Origin: Rubrimonas cliftonensis
GTDB taxonomy: Bacteria; Pseudomonadota; Alphaproteobacteria; Rhodobacterales; Rhodobacteraceae
Direction: 5' to 3'
DNA: 64,000 nucleotides
Assembly: GCF_900107585.1 (NCBI RefSeq)
Contig: NZ_FNQM01000002.1
Location: 519,908-583,907, forward strand
A model generated the notes under the pieces. That model saw only the letters and a list, made by a program, of their open reading frames with translations, did not search any database and was not told where the DNA came from. Every line of letters begins with the position of its first letter. Within the stretch, counting starts at the first letter, position 1. The position numbers and the translations under genes are program-made. Below are positions 1-8,396 of the stretch, in pieces.

Positions 1-1062
1 GGCGCGGCGCTGGCGCTGAAGACCATGATGGAGGCGACCGGCGCGCCCGGAACCGTCCGCGTCTACGGCTGCGCGTCGGAGGAGGCGCAGGGCGCCAAGG
101 TCTACTTCGTGCGCGACGGCCTGTTCGACGACGTCGACGCCGCGCTCGCATGGCACCCGGCGCCCTTCGCCGCCGTCGGGGAGGTCGCCACCTCGGCCAA
201 CATGGCGGTCAAGATCCGCTTCAACGGCCGAACCGCGCATGCCGGCAACACGCCCTGGGACGGCCGCTCGGCGCTCAAGGCGGCCGAGCTGTTCGGCGCG
301 GGTCTCCAGTTCATGCGCGAGCACGTCCTGCCCACGACGCGTCTTCATTACGTCTACGAGAGCGCGGGCGTCGCGCCCAACATCGTGCCGGACTTCGCGC
401 AGGTCTGGCTGACGATCCGCGCCGCGAACGGGCGCGACCTGAAGGCCGTGGTCGACTGGGCGCGTCAGGTCGCGGAAGGGGCCGCGCTGATGACGCAGAC
501 AGCCGCCGAGTTCGACCCTTATTACGGGATGCACGAGCTGCTGCCGAACGCCCCGCTGATCGGCCTGATGCATCGGCACATGACCGCCCGCCCGCCGGTC
601 TGGACCGACGCCGAGCAGGCGTTCGCACGGGCCTGCCAGCGCGAGATGGGCCTGCCCGACGCGGGCCTAGCGACCGCCGTGGCGCCGCCGGTTCCGCCGA
701 CCAAGGTGGGGGGCTCCTCCGATCTCGGCGACATCAGCAAGGTGGCGCCGCTCGGCGCCTTCGCCTGGCCGACGGCGGGTCTCGGCACGTCGCTGCACAC
801 CTGGGCGATCACCGCCTGCGCCGGCATGTCGATCGGCGACCGCGCCGCGCTCGACACCGCGCGCATCCTGGCGGGGGCGGGCCTCGACCTGATGACGGAC
901 CCCGAGCTGCGCGCCGCCGCCCGCGACGACCTCGACAGGCGCATGGCGGGCGAGACCTTCGTCCCCCTGCTGCCGGCCGACCGCGCCGAGCCGCTGGGAC
1001 TGCCGGACTGGCTGCGCAAGACCGGCCTCGACGAGCTGACCGCCTTCGACCTCGACCCCTGA
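1..1062 (+). CDS. AbgB-like M20 amidohydrolase, C-terminal part (5' end outside window)
   Basis: The reading frame is open from the first base, so the true start lies upstream. The visible part (about 353 residues) matches aminobenzoyl-glutamate utilisation protein B and related M20 metallo-amidases. These split amide bonds of acyl-amino acids or p-aminobenzoyl-glutamate with a di-metal centre. Early residues read ASEEAQGAKVYFVRDGLFDD, the stretch that carries the catalytic glutamate in AbgB relatives. The insert dimerisation domain follows (HAGNTPWDGRSALKAAELF), and near the C-terminus are KVGGSSDLGDISKVAPLGAF and SLHTW. The N-terminal metal-binding histidine motif is outside the window. AbgB usually pairs with AbgA, but no AbgA is seen downstream; the next gene is a radical SAM protein after a 345-base gap. 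The family is fairly sure, the exact substrate is not. Confidence 0.85.
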   Translation, partial: GAALALKTMMEATGAPGTVRVYGCASEEAQGAKVYFVRDGLFDDVDAALAWHPAPFAAVGEVATSANMAVKIRFNGRTAHAGNTPWDGRSALKAAELFGAGLQFMREHVLPTTRLHYVYESAGVAPNIVPDFAQVWLTIRAANGRDLKAVVDWARQVAEGAALMTQTAAEFDPYYGMHELLPNAPLIGLMHRHMTARPPVWTDAEQAFARACQREMGLPDAGLATAVAPPVPPTKVGGSSDLGDISKVAPLGAFAWPTAGLGTSLHTWAITACAGMSIGDRAALDTARILAGAGLDLMTDPELRAAARDDLDRRMAGETFVPLLPADRAEPLGLPDWLRKTGLDELTAFDLDP

Positions 1063-1407
1063 CGACAGGCGCGCCGAGCGCAGGATCGGGCGTCCGCCGC
1101 GCTCCGCAGGGGGGCGATCGCCGGATGGCCGCCGCCCGGCGCCCGGTCGAGAACGAAAGCGCCCGGGACGCGGATAGCGCATTCGCGAGGTCGCCGTTCA
1201 GGATCGCGAATGTCGGCGCCGGCGACGTCCGGCGGCCTTTCGGGCGCGGCGGGGGCGACGAGCGGCGTGGGCGCCGAATCGGCCCCGCGCGCGTTCGACC
1301 CGGCGACGTCACGCGTTACATCCCGATGCGAACGAATTCTTGACTTCCCCGCGTCGAGCCGACGCGCGAGTGTGCAGTCCCGAGCAGAGAGAGCGACGCG
1401 CCGACCA
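1063..1407. other. Intergenic gap before the radical SAM gene
   Basis: These 345 bases hold no gene I can support. A frame starting at ATG 1124 and ending at 1343 would give a 73-residue arginine-rich peptide, but its composition looks like chance coding in GC-rich DNA. A perfect 7-bp inverted repeat with a 3-base loop (CGCGTCG-agc-CGACGCG, 1350-1366) lies 42 bases before the radical SAM start. It may be an operator or leader hairpin. A TTGACT at 1340-1345 resembles a -35 box but has no good -10 partner. Confidence 0.4.
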
Positions 1408-2490
1408 ATGGAAAGCATCTACTACGTCCTGTGCTGGGCCTGTCATCGCAAGTGCCGTCACTGTTACGAAAGCCGCTTCCGTCCCTATGTCCGTGGCGCG
1501 CTGCGCAAGGTGGTGGACGAGGCGCGCGCGGCGTTTCCGCGGGTGATCTCGAACCTGCCCGCCGAATTGGCCTATCTCGACCTGAACTCCCCGGACGAGG
1601 GCGCGCCCGGCGGCTATCTGCGCCGCCCCGGCCGCATCATTCTCGCCGGCGGCGAGGTTCTGGTGGATCCGGTGCGCGAGGAGGTGCTGTATCCCGCGCT
1701 TGAGGCGCTGCGCGAGCGTTACGCCGGGCAGGGCGTGCGCGTGGTGGTGCAGACCACCGGCGATCTGGTGACGCCCGCCATCGTCGACGACCTGCTGGCG
1801 CGCGGGGTCTGGATGATCTCCTGCGCCGGCATGGACGATTTCCATGTCGGGCTGGAGGGTGAGAAGCGCGTCCCCCTCCAGCAGCGGCTGCGCGAGATGT
1901 TCGAGGCCGCGGGCATGCGCGACGGCAGGCTGGCGAGCGCGAAGCGCGACTGGGCGGATCAGACCGCCGACGCGCCGGTCTACTCCTTCTTCGGCGCGAC
2001 CGACGACGCGTGGATCGGCAAGATCTGGCCCCGCGGTCGGGCGTGGGAGAATTCGCTGTCGAAGGCGACCGTCGCCGACAATTTCTGCAACGCGTGGTCC
2101 GGCGGGCTGGGGTTTCTCAATCGCGGCCTCTCGGGGTCGGAGGTCTCGATCGACCCCAACGGCGACGTGTTCCCCTGCTGCCTCAAGACCGCCGCGCCGC
2201 TCGGCAACCTGTGCGAGGAACGGCTGGAGGACATTCTCGAAAGCCTGGTCGGTCATCCGGCCTTCGAGGCGATCGCAATGGGGCATCCCGAGCGCATGGG
2301 CCTGTCCCATGGCTGGGACGTGGCGCGCTTCTTGGAGGCCAGCCGCACCAGCCGGCCCGACGGCGCGCCCTACCGCAACCTGTGCATCGGCTGCGACCGC
2401 TTCCATGCCGAAGTGCTGGGGCCGGAGATCGCGCGCATCCGCGCCGCCCGACTGGCCGCCCGGCCCGCCGCGCGCCGCGCCGCCGAATAG
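1408..2490 (+). CDS. Radical SAM/SPASM domain protein
   Basis: The product is 360 residues. The CxxxCxxC motif that binds the SAM-cleaving 4Fe-4S cluster lies at the very N-terminus (CHRKCRHC, about residues 11-18). A glycine-rich ILAGGEVLVDP strand follows. The C-terminal part has a SPASM-like auxiliary-cluster arrangement, DPNGDVFPCCLKTAAPLGNL and, further on, LCIGCDRFH. SPASM enzymes modify peptides or proteins or carry out dehydrogenations, and the substrate here is unknown. The frame is open further upstream, but ATG 1408 places the cluster motif at the usual distance from the start and has a GAGAGAG stretch upstream. The ynjBCD-like transporter starts 46 bases downstream on the same strand, so co-transcription is likely. 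I saw no convincing precursor peptide gene beside it. Confidence 0.85.
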   Translation: MESIYYVLCWACHRKCRHCYESRFRPYVRGALRKVVDEARAAFPRVISNLPAELAYLDLNSPDEGAPGGYLRRPGRIILAGGEVLVDPVREEVLYPALEALRERYAGQGVRVVVQTTGDLVTPAIVDDLLARGVWMISCAGMDDFHVGLEGEKRVPLQQRLREMFEAAGMRDGRLASAKRDWADQTADAPVYSFFGATDDAWIGKIWPRGRAWENSLSKATVADNFCNAWSGGLGFLNRGLSGSEVSIDPNGDVFPCCLKTAAPLGNLCEERLEDILESLVGHPAFEAIAMGHPERMGLSHGWDVARFLEASRTSRPDGAPYRNLCIGCDRFHAEVLGPEIARIRAARLAARPAARRAAE

Positions 2491-2536
2491 CGCCACGCCG
2501 CGTCCTTGGATTTCTGGACGATACCGGAGACGCACC

Positions 2537-3742
2537 ATGATCCGCATGATTTCGGCAGGCCTCGCGCTTCTGGCCTCCGCGGCCGCCGCGCAGAGCCCCG
2601 ACCCCGCCGACTGGGACGCGGTGCTTGCCGAGGCGCGCGGCCAGACCGTCTATTGGCACGCCTGGGGCGGCTCCGCGGCCGTGAACGACTACATCGCCTG
2701 GGCGGGCGCGCAGGTCGCCGAGCGCCATGGCGTGACAGTCGAGCATGTGAAGCTGGCCGACACCGCCGAGGCCGTCAGCCGCGTGATCGCCGAGAAGGCC
2801 GCGGGCCGCGACGAGGGCGGCGCGGTCGACCTCATCTGGATCAACGGCGAGAACTTCGCAGCGATGAAGCAACAGGGCCTGCTGTTCGGGCCATGGGTCG
2901 AGCAGGCGCCGAACTGGGCCTTCGTGGACGTCGAGGGCAAGCCCGCCGTCACCGCCGACTTCACCGTGCCGACGGACGGGCTGGAGGCCCCCTGGGGCAT
3001 GGCGCAGCTGATCTTCTACCACGACGCGGCGCGCGCCCCCGCGCCGCCGCGGTCGATGCCCGCGCTGCTGGACTGGGCCGCCGCCAACCCGGGGCGCTTC
3101 GCGTTCCCGCAGCCGCCGGACTTTCTCGGCTCGACCTTCCTGAAGCAGGCGCTCCACGAACTGACGCCGGAGCCCGACGTCCTGCTGGCGCCGCCCGAGC
3201 AGACCGACTACGCCGCCGCGACCGCGCCGCTGTGGGACTTTCTCGACGCGCTGACGCCGGACCTGTGGCGGTCGGGGCGCGCCTGGCCGCCGAACGGCGC
3301 GCGGCTGATCCAGTTGATGGCCGACGGCGAGATCGACCTCGCGCTGAGCTTCAATCCCAACGAGCCGTCGAACGCCATCGCCAGGTTCGAGCTGCCCGAG
3401 ACCGTGCGCGCCTATGTGCTGGACGGAGGGACCATCGGCAACGCGAGCTTCGTCGCCATCCCCTACAACGCCAGCGCCAGGGCCGGGGCCATGGCGCTCG
3501 CGGATTTCCTGATGTCGCCCGAGGCGCAGGCCCGCAAGCAGAACCCCGAGATCTGGGGAAACGGCACGGTGCTGGCGATGGACAGGCTCCCGCCAGCGGA
3601 CCGCGCGGCCTTCGAGGCCCTGCCGCTCGGCGTCGCCGCCCTGACGCCCGAGGAGCTGGGCGAGAGCCTGCCCGAGCCGCACCCCGGCTGGATGGTCCGG
3701 CTCGAGGAGGACTGGACCGCGCGCTACGGCCTGGCGCCGTGA
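2537..3742 (+). CDS. ynjB: ABC transporter periplasmic substrate-binding protein, YnjB family
   Basis: The product is 401 residues with a clear signal peptide (MIRMISAGLALLASAAAAQS). The mature protein contains YWHAWGGSAAVNDYI, VDLIWINGENF and EAPWGMAQLIFYHD, which are typical of the YnjB family of extracellular solute-binding proteins. E. coli YnjB is about 390 residues. ATG 2537 was chosen because it starts the signal peptide and follows CCGGAGA; the frame is open further upstream but overlaps the radical SAM gene. The permease gene begins 31 bases after the stop and the ATPase follows, the same order as E. coli ynjBCD. The substrate of this family is not established; distant similarity to thiamine and iron importers gives only a hint. 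Confidence 0.88.
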   Translation: MIRMISAGLALLASAAAAQSPDPADWDAVLAEARGQTVYWHAWGGSAAVNDYIAWAGAQVAERHGVTVEHVKLADTAEAVSRVIAEKAAGRDEGGAVDLIWINGENFAAMKQQGLLFGPWVEQAPNWAFVDVEGKPAVTADFTVPTDGLEAPWGMAQLIFYHDAARAPAPPRSMPALLDWAAANPGRFAFPQPPDFLGSTFLKQALHELTPEPDVLLAPPEQTDYAAATAPLWDFLDALTPDLWRSGRAWPPNGARLIQLMADGEIDLALSFNPNEPSNAIARFELPETVRAYVLDGGTIGNASFVAIPYNASARAGAMALADFLMSPEAQARKQNPEIWGNGTVLAMDRLPPADRAAFEALPLGVAALTPEELGESLPEPHPGWMVRLEEDWTARYGLAP

Positions 3743-3773
3743 CCGCTTCCGCGCTCCGCTTCGGCGCGACGGC

Positions 3774-5513
3774 GTGAGCGACGCGGCGCTGGCGCAGCGG
3801 CCGGGGGGCCCGAGGCTTCGCGGCCGGGCGCTGCCCTGGGCGCCGGCGCTGACGCTGGCCGTGATGCTCGGCCCCGTGGCGGCGGGGCTCGCTGGAACGG
3901 TCGGCCCGGCTTTCGGCTGGATGCCGGCGCTCGGCGGCCACACCCTTACGTTCGAGGTGATGCGCGGCCTGTTCGACTGGCCGGGGCTGACCCGGGCGGC
4001 GCTGCTCAGCGTCGGCGTCGGCTTCGCCGCTACGGCGCTGTCGCTGGCGGCGGTCGCGCTGATCGTCGCGGGATGGCGTGGGACGCGGGCCTTCGGCGCG
4101 ATGGAGCGGGCGCTCTCGCCGCTCCTTTCCGTGCCGCACGCTGCGGCCGCCTTCGGCCTCGCCTTCCTGATCGCGCCGTCGGGCTGGGTCGCGCGGGCGC
4201 TCTCGCCCTGGGCGACGGGGTGGGAGCGTCCGCCCGACCTGCTGACCGCGCAGGACCCTGCGGGCGTGGCGCTGACCCTCGGCCTCGTCGCCAAGGAGAT
4301 CCCGTTCCTGCTGCTCATGACGCTGGCGGCGCTGGCGCAGGCGCGGTCTGCGCAGGGCGCGACCACGGCGCGCGCGCTGGGTTACGGGCGCGTCACGGGC
4401 TGGCTCAAGGCCGTGTTCCCGCAGGTCTATCGCCAGATCCGGCTGCCGGTCTACGCGGTGCTGGCCTATTCGATGTCGGTGGTCGACGTCGCGATGATCC
4501 TCGGCCCCAGCACGCCGCCGCCGCTGTCGGTGCAGGTGGTGCGGTGGATGGGCGACCCGGACCTCGCGCTGCGCTTCCGCGCCGCCGCCGGGGCGCTGCT
4601 GCAGCTTGCGCTGGTGCTCGCCGCGCTCGGCGTCTGGCGGCTGGGCGAAATCGCGGTCGGACGCCTCGGCCGCCGCTGGGCCGAGGGCGGCGGGCGCGGC
4701 GCGCCGGCGGTCGAGACCGCGCTGCGCCTGGCGGGGCTGGCCGCGGGGCTGCTCGCGGCGCTGGCGGTCTTCGCGGGGCTCGCCGGTCTGGCGGTGTGGT
4801 CGGTCGCGGGTTTCTGGACCTTCCCCGACGCGCTGCCCGACGCGCTGACGCTGCGGACATGGGAGCGGCATGGGCCGCGGCTCGGCGCGCTGCTGGCCGA
4901 GACGGCGCTGATCGGCGCGGCCGCCACCGTCCTCGCCATGCTGCTGACAGTCGCCTGCCTGGAGGCCGAGCACCGGCACGGGCTGCGCCCCGCCCAGCGC
5001 GCGCTCTGGCTGCTCTACCTGCCGCTGATCGCGCCGCAAGTGGCTTTCCTGACCGGTTTCCAGACGCTGGCGCTGGTCGTCGGTCTCGACGGCGGACGGG
5101 CGGCGGTGATCGTGGCCCACCTGGTGTTCGTGCTGCCCTATGTGTTCCTGTCGCTCGCGGACCCGTGGCGGGCCTGGGACGGCCGCTTCGACGTCGCCGC
5201 CCGCGCGCTGGGCGCGGGGCCGGACCGGGTGCTCTGGGCCGTGCGGCTGCCGATGCTGCTGCGCCCGCTGCTGACGGCTGGAGCGGTGGGCTTCGCCGTC
5301 TCGGTCGGCCAGTACCTGCCGACGCTGCTGGTCGGCGGGGGGCGGGTGCAGACGGTGACGACGGAGGCGGTGGCGCTGGCCTCCGGCGGCGACCGGCGGC
5401 TGATCGGGGTTCATGCGCTGGCGCAGGCCGCGGCGGCGCTGGTCCCGTTCCTCGCGGCCGTGCTGCTGCCGCGGCTGATCTGGCGCGACCGCAAGGCGCT
5501 GCGCCATGGTTGA
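3774..5513 (+). CDS. ynjC: ABC transporter permease, YnjC family (two fused permease domains)
   Basis: The 579-residue, very hydrophobic inner-membrane protein contains two copies of the binding-protein-dependent transport fold. The two EAA-type cytoplasmic loops are visible as ARALGYGRVTGWLKAVFPQV near residue 205 and ARALGAGPDRVLWAVRLPML near residue 480. Such a fused permease serves as the whole transmembrane pore of the importer. E. coli YnjC is also a fused permease of about 510 residues. The start used is GTG 3774, 31 bases after the binding-protein stop. The 3' end overlaps the ATPase gene by 8 bases, so the two are probably translationally coupled. It works with the YnjB-like and YnjD-like neighbours. 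Confidence 0.88.
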   Translation: MSDAALAQRPGGPRLRGRALPWAPALTLAVMLGPVAAGLAGTVGPAFGWMPALGGHTLTFEVMRGLFDWPGLTRAALLSVGVGFAATALSLAAVALIVAGWRGTRAFGAMERALSPLLSVPHAAAAFGLAFLIAPSGWVARALSPWATGWERPPDLLTAQDPAGVALTLGLVAKEIPFLLLMTLAALAQARSAQGATTARALGYGRVTGWLKAVFPQVYRQIRLPVYAVLAYSMSVVDVAMILGPSTPPPLSVQVVRWMGDPDLALRFRAAAGALLQLALVLAALGVWRLGEIAVGRLGRRWAEGGGRGAPAVETALRLAGLAAGLLAALAVFAGLAGLAVWSVAGFWTFPDALPDALTLRTWERHGPRLGALLAETALIGAAATVLAMLLTVACLEAEHRHGLRPAQRALWLLYLPLIAPQVAFLTGFQTLALVVGLDGGRAAVIVAHLVFVLPYVFLSLADPWRAWDGRFDVAARALGAGPDRVLWAVRLPMLLRPLLTAGAVGFAVSVGQYLPTLLVGGGRVQTVTTEAVALASGGDRRLIGVHALAQAAAALVPFLAAVLLPRLIWRDRKALRHG

Positions 5514-6156
5514 GGGCGCGCGAAGGGGGCTGGCGCTCGAACGCCTCGCGATCACCCATGCGGGCAGGCCGCTCGTCGCGCTCGACATCGTGGTGGCGCC
5601 GGGCGAGGCGGCGACCGTCATGGGGCCCTCCGGCGTCGGCAAGTCCACGCTGCTGGCCGCCGTCACCGGGACGCTGGACCCGGCGTTCGCGATGACGGGG
5701 CGCGTGCGCCTCGACGGCGTCGACGTCACGGGCCTGCCGACCGAGGCCCGCCGCATCGGGATCCTGTTCCAGGACGAGCTGCTGTTCCCGCACCTCTCGG
5801 TCGGCGGCAACCTCGCCTTCGGCCTGCCGGCGCATGTCCGCGGCCGTGCGGCCCGACGCGCGCGCGTCGAGGCGGCGCTGGAGCGCGTCGGCCTGTCGGG
5901 ATACGCCGGCCGCGACCCGGCCACGCTGTCGGGCGGCCAGAAGGCGCGGGTCGCCTTGATGCGCATGCTGCTGTCGGAGCCGCGGGCGCTGCTGCTGGAC
6001 GAGGCGTTCTCGCGCCTCGACGCGGCGCTGCGCGACCAGATCCGGCGGCTGGTGTTCGACATGGCGCGGCGCGACGGGTTGCCGGTGCTGCAGGTGACGC
6101 ATGACCGCTCGGATGCGGCGGCCGCGAACGGCCCCGTCTTGGAGCTTCACCCATGA
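5506..6156 (+). CDS. ynjD: ABC transporter ATP-binding protein, YnjD family
   Basis: The product is 216 residues, almost the length of E. coli YnjD. The Walker A motif is GPSGVGKST near residue 40. The ABC signature is LSGGQKARVALMRMLL, Walker B is ALLLDEAFSRLD and the switch histidine is in QVTHDRSDA. It powers import by the fused permease encoded just upstream, whose last bases it overlaps. The protein is short, with no C-terminal regulatory domain. It ends the operon; the next feature downstream is the oppositely oriented tRNA-Pro gene about 255 bases away. Confidence 0.9.
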   Translation: MVEGARRGLALERLAITHAGRPLVALDIVVAPGEAATVMGPSGVGKSTLLAAVTGTLDPAFAMTGRVRLDGVDVTGLPTEARRIGILFQDELLFPHLSVGGNLAFGLPAHVRGRAARRARVEAALERVGLSGYAGRDPATLSGGQKARVALMRMLLSEPRALLLDEAFSRLDAALRDQIRRLVFDMARRDGLPVLQVTHDRSDAAAANGPVLELHP

Positions 6157-6411
6157 CCGGTCGCTCCCGCCATCATCGATGACGACCCTCCCCGGCGCCA
6201 TCGCGGCGGCCGCCCTGCCCGGGCCATGTGGGTGGATCGGGTGACGGGTCGCGGGATGCGGCGGGGCCGCGCGGTCGCCGCGTCGACGTCAGAGTGGCGA
6301 TGCGGGAAACAGACTTGCCCGGCAAGCCGAAAAGTCACACGCCGCGGACCCTCAATGCAGGGCGGAGCGACCCAGGCCGTGCTCACCGCCTCGGGAATGC
6401 GGTGCGAATCA

Positions 6412-6488
6412 TGGTCGGAGTGAGAGGATTCGAACCTCCGGCTTCTGCCTCCCGAAGACAGCGCTCTACCAGGCTGAGCTACACTCCG
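6412..6488 (-). tRNA. tRNA-Pro, anticodon CGG
   Basis: Read on the minus strand the 77 bases fold as a complete cloverleaf. The acceptor stem CGGAGTG pairs with CACTCCG and is followed by discriminator A and an encoded CCA. The D arm is GCTCAGCCTGGTAGAGC. The anticodon arm CTGTC-TTCGGGA-GGCAG shows anticodon CGG. The T arm is the usual GGTTCGAATCC type. It reads the CCG proline codon, frequent in DNA this GC-rich. Confidence 0.97.
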
Positions 6489-6498
6489 AACACGCGCT

Positions 6499-6527
6499 CT
6501 CTTAGCCAAGCGGCGCGGGCGGCGCAA
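6499..6527 (-). promoter_or_regulatory. Likely promoter of tRNA-Pro
   Basis: On the minus strand TTGCGC (6522-6527) and TAAGAG (6499-6504) are separated by 17 bases. The -10 box ends 10 bases before the mature tRNA 5' end. The spacing fits a sigma-70-type promoter; the boxes are only partial matches to consensus. Confidence 0.5.
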
Positions 6528-6579
6528 GCGGCTGCGATGCTGCGCGAGCGCCCCGGCGGGTCAAGTCGCCCGCGCCGCC

Positions 6580-6939
6580 TCAAGCCCCGTCGAAGGGCGC
6601 CAGCGCCGCCTGCGCCTTCTTCGTGAGGTTGCGCCGGATGAGCGCGTAGGATGCGCGAAGGCGGTGCGCGAGCTCGTCGTCGGCGACGTCCTCCGGAAGC
6701 AGCGCCCAGCTTCGGTGAAAGTAGGGCGCGCGGGACGCAACGCCGGCGTCGATCAGCATGGCGGCGGTCTCGATGTCGCGGCATTTGACCGCGACGCCCG
6801 GCGTCACGGCCCCGATGCAGGCGAAGAGCTTGCCGCCGACCTTCCACGCCGCATGGCCGCCGCCCCAGGGATCGGAGACCTCGGCGCCGGGCATGTCCCG
6901 GCAGAGCCCGGCGACACGGTCTGAGAGGCCTGGCGCCAT
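6580..6939 (-). CDS. MmcQ/YjbR family protein
   Basis: The product is 119 residues, the usual length of the MmcQ/YjbR family (a CyaY-like fold of unclear role, often called DNA-binding). Recognisable family stretches are PGAEVSDPWGGGHAAWKVGG, LFACIGAV and YFHRSWALLPEDVADDELAH. ATG 6939 starts the domain directly; the frame continues upstream into the FAD-oxidase gene but adds only a low-complexity arginine stretch. It lies 22 bases after the FAD-linked oxidase gene on the same strand and may be the last gene of that operon. No function can be assigned beyond the family. Confidence 0.8.
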   Translation of the reverse strand: MAPGLSDRVAGLCRDMPGAEVSDPWGGGHAAWKVGGKLFACIGAVTPGVAVKCRDIETAAMLIDAGVASRAPYFHRSWALLPEDVADDELAHRLRASYALIRRNLTKKAQAALAPFDGA

Positions 6940-6961
6940 CCTGGTCCTCCCCCGCCGCCGG

Positions 6962-8368
6962 CTACTGCGCCGCCATGCCGGGGAACAGGTAGAAGCCCTG
7001 CGCCGCGAAGTCATGGTCGGGGTCGTCCCAGGCGATCATCTTGCCGGGGTTGAGCAGGCCCTTGGGGTCCGTCTCGCGCTTGAAGCCGAGCTGCGCGGGG
7101 TCGGACTGCTTCATGCCGCCTTCCTCAAGCGTGTAGCGGTGCGGGTTGAAGACGGGGCAGCCGCGCGCCTCGTGCCCGGCGACGATCGCATCGAGCCGCG
7201 CCTCGTCGGTGAAGCGCACCAGCGGCAGGCCCATGCCGCGCACCCTGCCGTCGAAGCGCACGAACTCGACATGGCCGGGAACCTCGTCGCCATAGACCTC
7301 GGCCATCTCGACGATCTTCTCCACGGTCGGCTCGCCGTAGAGCACCTGGAGGTAGGTGATCGAGGGGTCGACGCGCAGGGCGCGCAGCGTGGTGTGGTTC
7401 CAGCCGAGTTCGTAGGCCGGCGGCAGCCCCTCGGTCGCGTCGCGGTCGGAGCGGAACAGGACGCGCGCCGACGGCCAGCGGGCGGCGAAGGCGTCCAGCG
7501 CGCCCATGGCGTTGGGCGCGGCCATCGCGACGACAAGGTGATCGTGCGGTCCGATGAAGCGCGCGTGGCGCTTGAAGAAGTTCTGGCCGATGGGGGCGGC
7601 GACCGTGCAGAGCTGCTTGAGAAGCATGCCGTCCTGGTGGCCGAGGGCGTAGGCGAAGGCGTTGGCCTCGCGCCATGTGTCGAAGCCGAGCAGGACGTCG
7701 CGCCATTCATAGGCCGGCGCCAGCGGCGCCTCGACCTCGGTGATGACGCCGTTGACGCCATAGGCGTGGCTGGCCTTGTGGATGTCGTCGCCGGTCAGCC
7801 TCAGGGTCCGCGGCTCGGCCTCGCAGGTCACGAGCGTCAGCGACAGGAGGTTGCCGGCGTCGCGCAGGCCGCCCCAGCGGATCGAGCCGACGCCGCCCGA
7901 GCCGCCGGCGACGAAGCCGCCGATGGTGGCGGTCTGGGCGGTGGAGGGGTGCATCCGCAGCTCCTGCCCGGACTGCGCGCGGGTCTGGCGATCGATCCCG
8001 GCGATGATCGCGCCGGCCTCGGCGCGCACCCGGCCCGGCGCGATCTCGAGCACGCGGTCGAAATGCTTCATGTGCAGCACCATGCCGCCGGCGAGCGGCA
8101 TCGCCTGGCCGTAGTTGCCGGTGCCGGCGCCGCGGGTCGTCACGGGCACGTCATGGGCGTAGGCGGCGGCGAGCGCGCGGCGCAGTTCGTCCGCATCCCG
8201 CGGCGCGACGACGAAATCGGCGGTCAGATGGTCCATCCGGGCCTTGAGCACGGGAGAATACCAGAAGAAGTCGCGGCTCTTCTGCTTCACCGTGGCGGGC
8301 GTGTCGTCGATGTCGAGGCCGGCGAGCGCGGCCTTGCAGCCCGCGATGTCAGGTCTTGCGGCGGTCAT
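6962..8368 (-). CDS. FAD-linked oxidase (FAD-binding PCMH / GlcD-like)
   Basis: The product is 468 residues. The N-terminal half is a PCMH-type FAD-binding domain with VTTRGAGTGNYGQAMPLAGG near residue 75, ATIGGFVAGGSGGVGSIRWG near 150, and ASHAYGVNGVITEVEAPL. Such flavoproteins oxidise hydroxy acids or similar alcohols, as in the GlcD subunit of glycolate oxidase. The C-terminal half is less typical, and no iron-sulphur partner (GlcF) is nearby. The gene follows the CodA-like deaminase gene by 28 bases in the operon of the NMT1-type importer. It therefore probably acts on the imported compound or a breakdown product of it; that role is inferred. Confidence 0.82.
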   Translation of the reverse strand: MTAARPDIAGCKAALAGLDIDDTPATVKQKSRDFFWYSPVLKARMDHLTADFVVAPRDADELRRALAAAYAHDVPVTTRGAGTGNYGQAMPLAGGMVLHMKHFDRVLEIAPGRVRAEAGAIIAGIDRQTRAQSGQELRMHPSTAQTATIGGFVAGGSGGVGSIRWGGLRDAGNLLSLTLVTCEAEPRTLRLTGDDIHKASHAYGVNGVITEVEAPLAPAYEWRDVLLGFDTWREANAFAYALGHQDGMLLKQLCTVAAPIGQNFFKRHARFIGPHDHLVVAMAAPNAMGALDAFAARWPSARVLFRSDRDATEGLPPAYELGWNHTTLRALRVDPSITYLQVLYGEPTVEKIVEMAEVYGDEVPGHVEFVRFDGRVRGMGLPLVRFTDEARLDAIVAGHEARGCPVFNPHRYTLEEGGMKQSDPAQLGFKRETDPKGLLNPGKMIAWDDPDHDFAAQGFYLFPGMAAQ

Positions 8369-8396
8369 CGGCGGACTCCTGATGGGCGGCGCGGTC

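Noticed and set aside
1124..1343. Possible 73-residue precursor peptide for the radical SAM enzyme
   Set aside because: It has a G-rich upstream stretch, but the sequence is arginine-rich without a leader-core pattern or cysteine repeats, and looks like chance coding.
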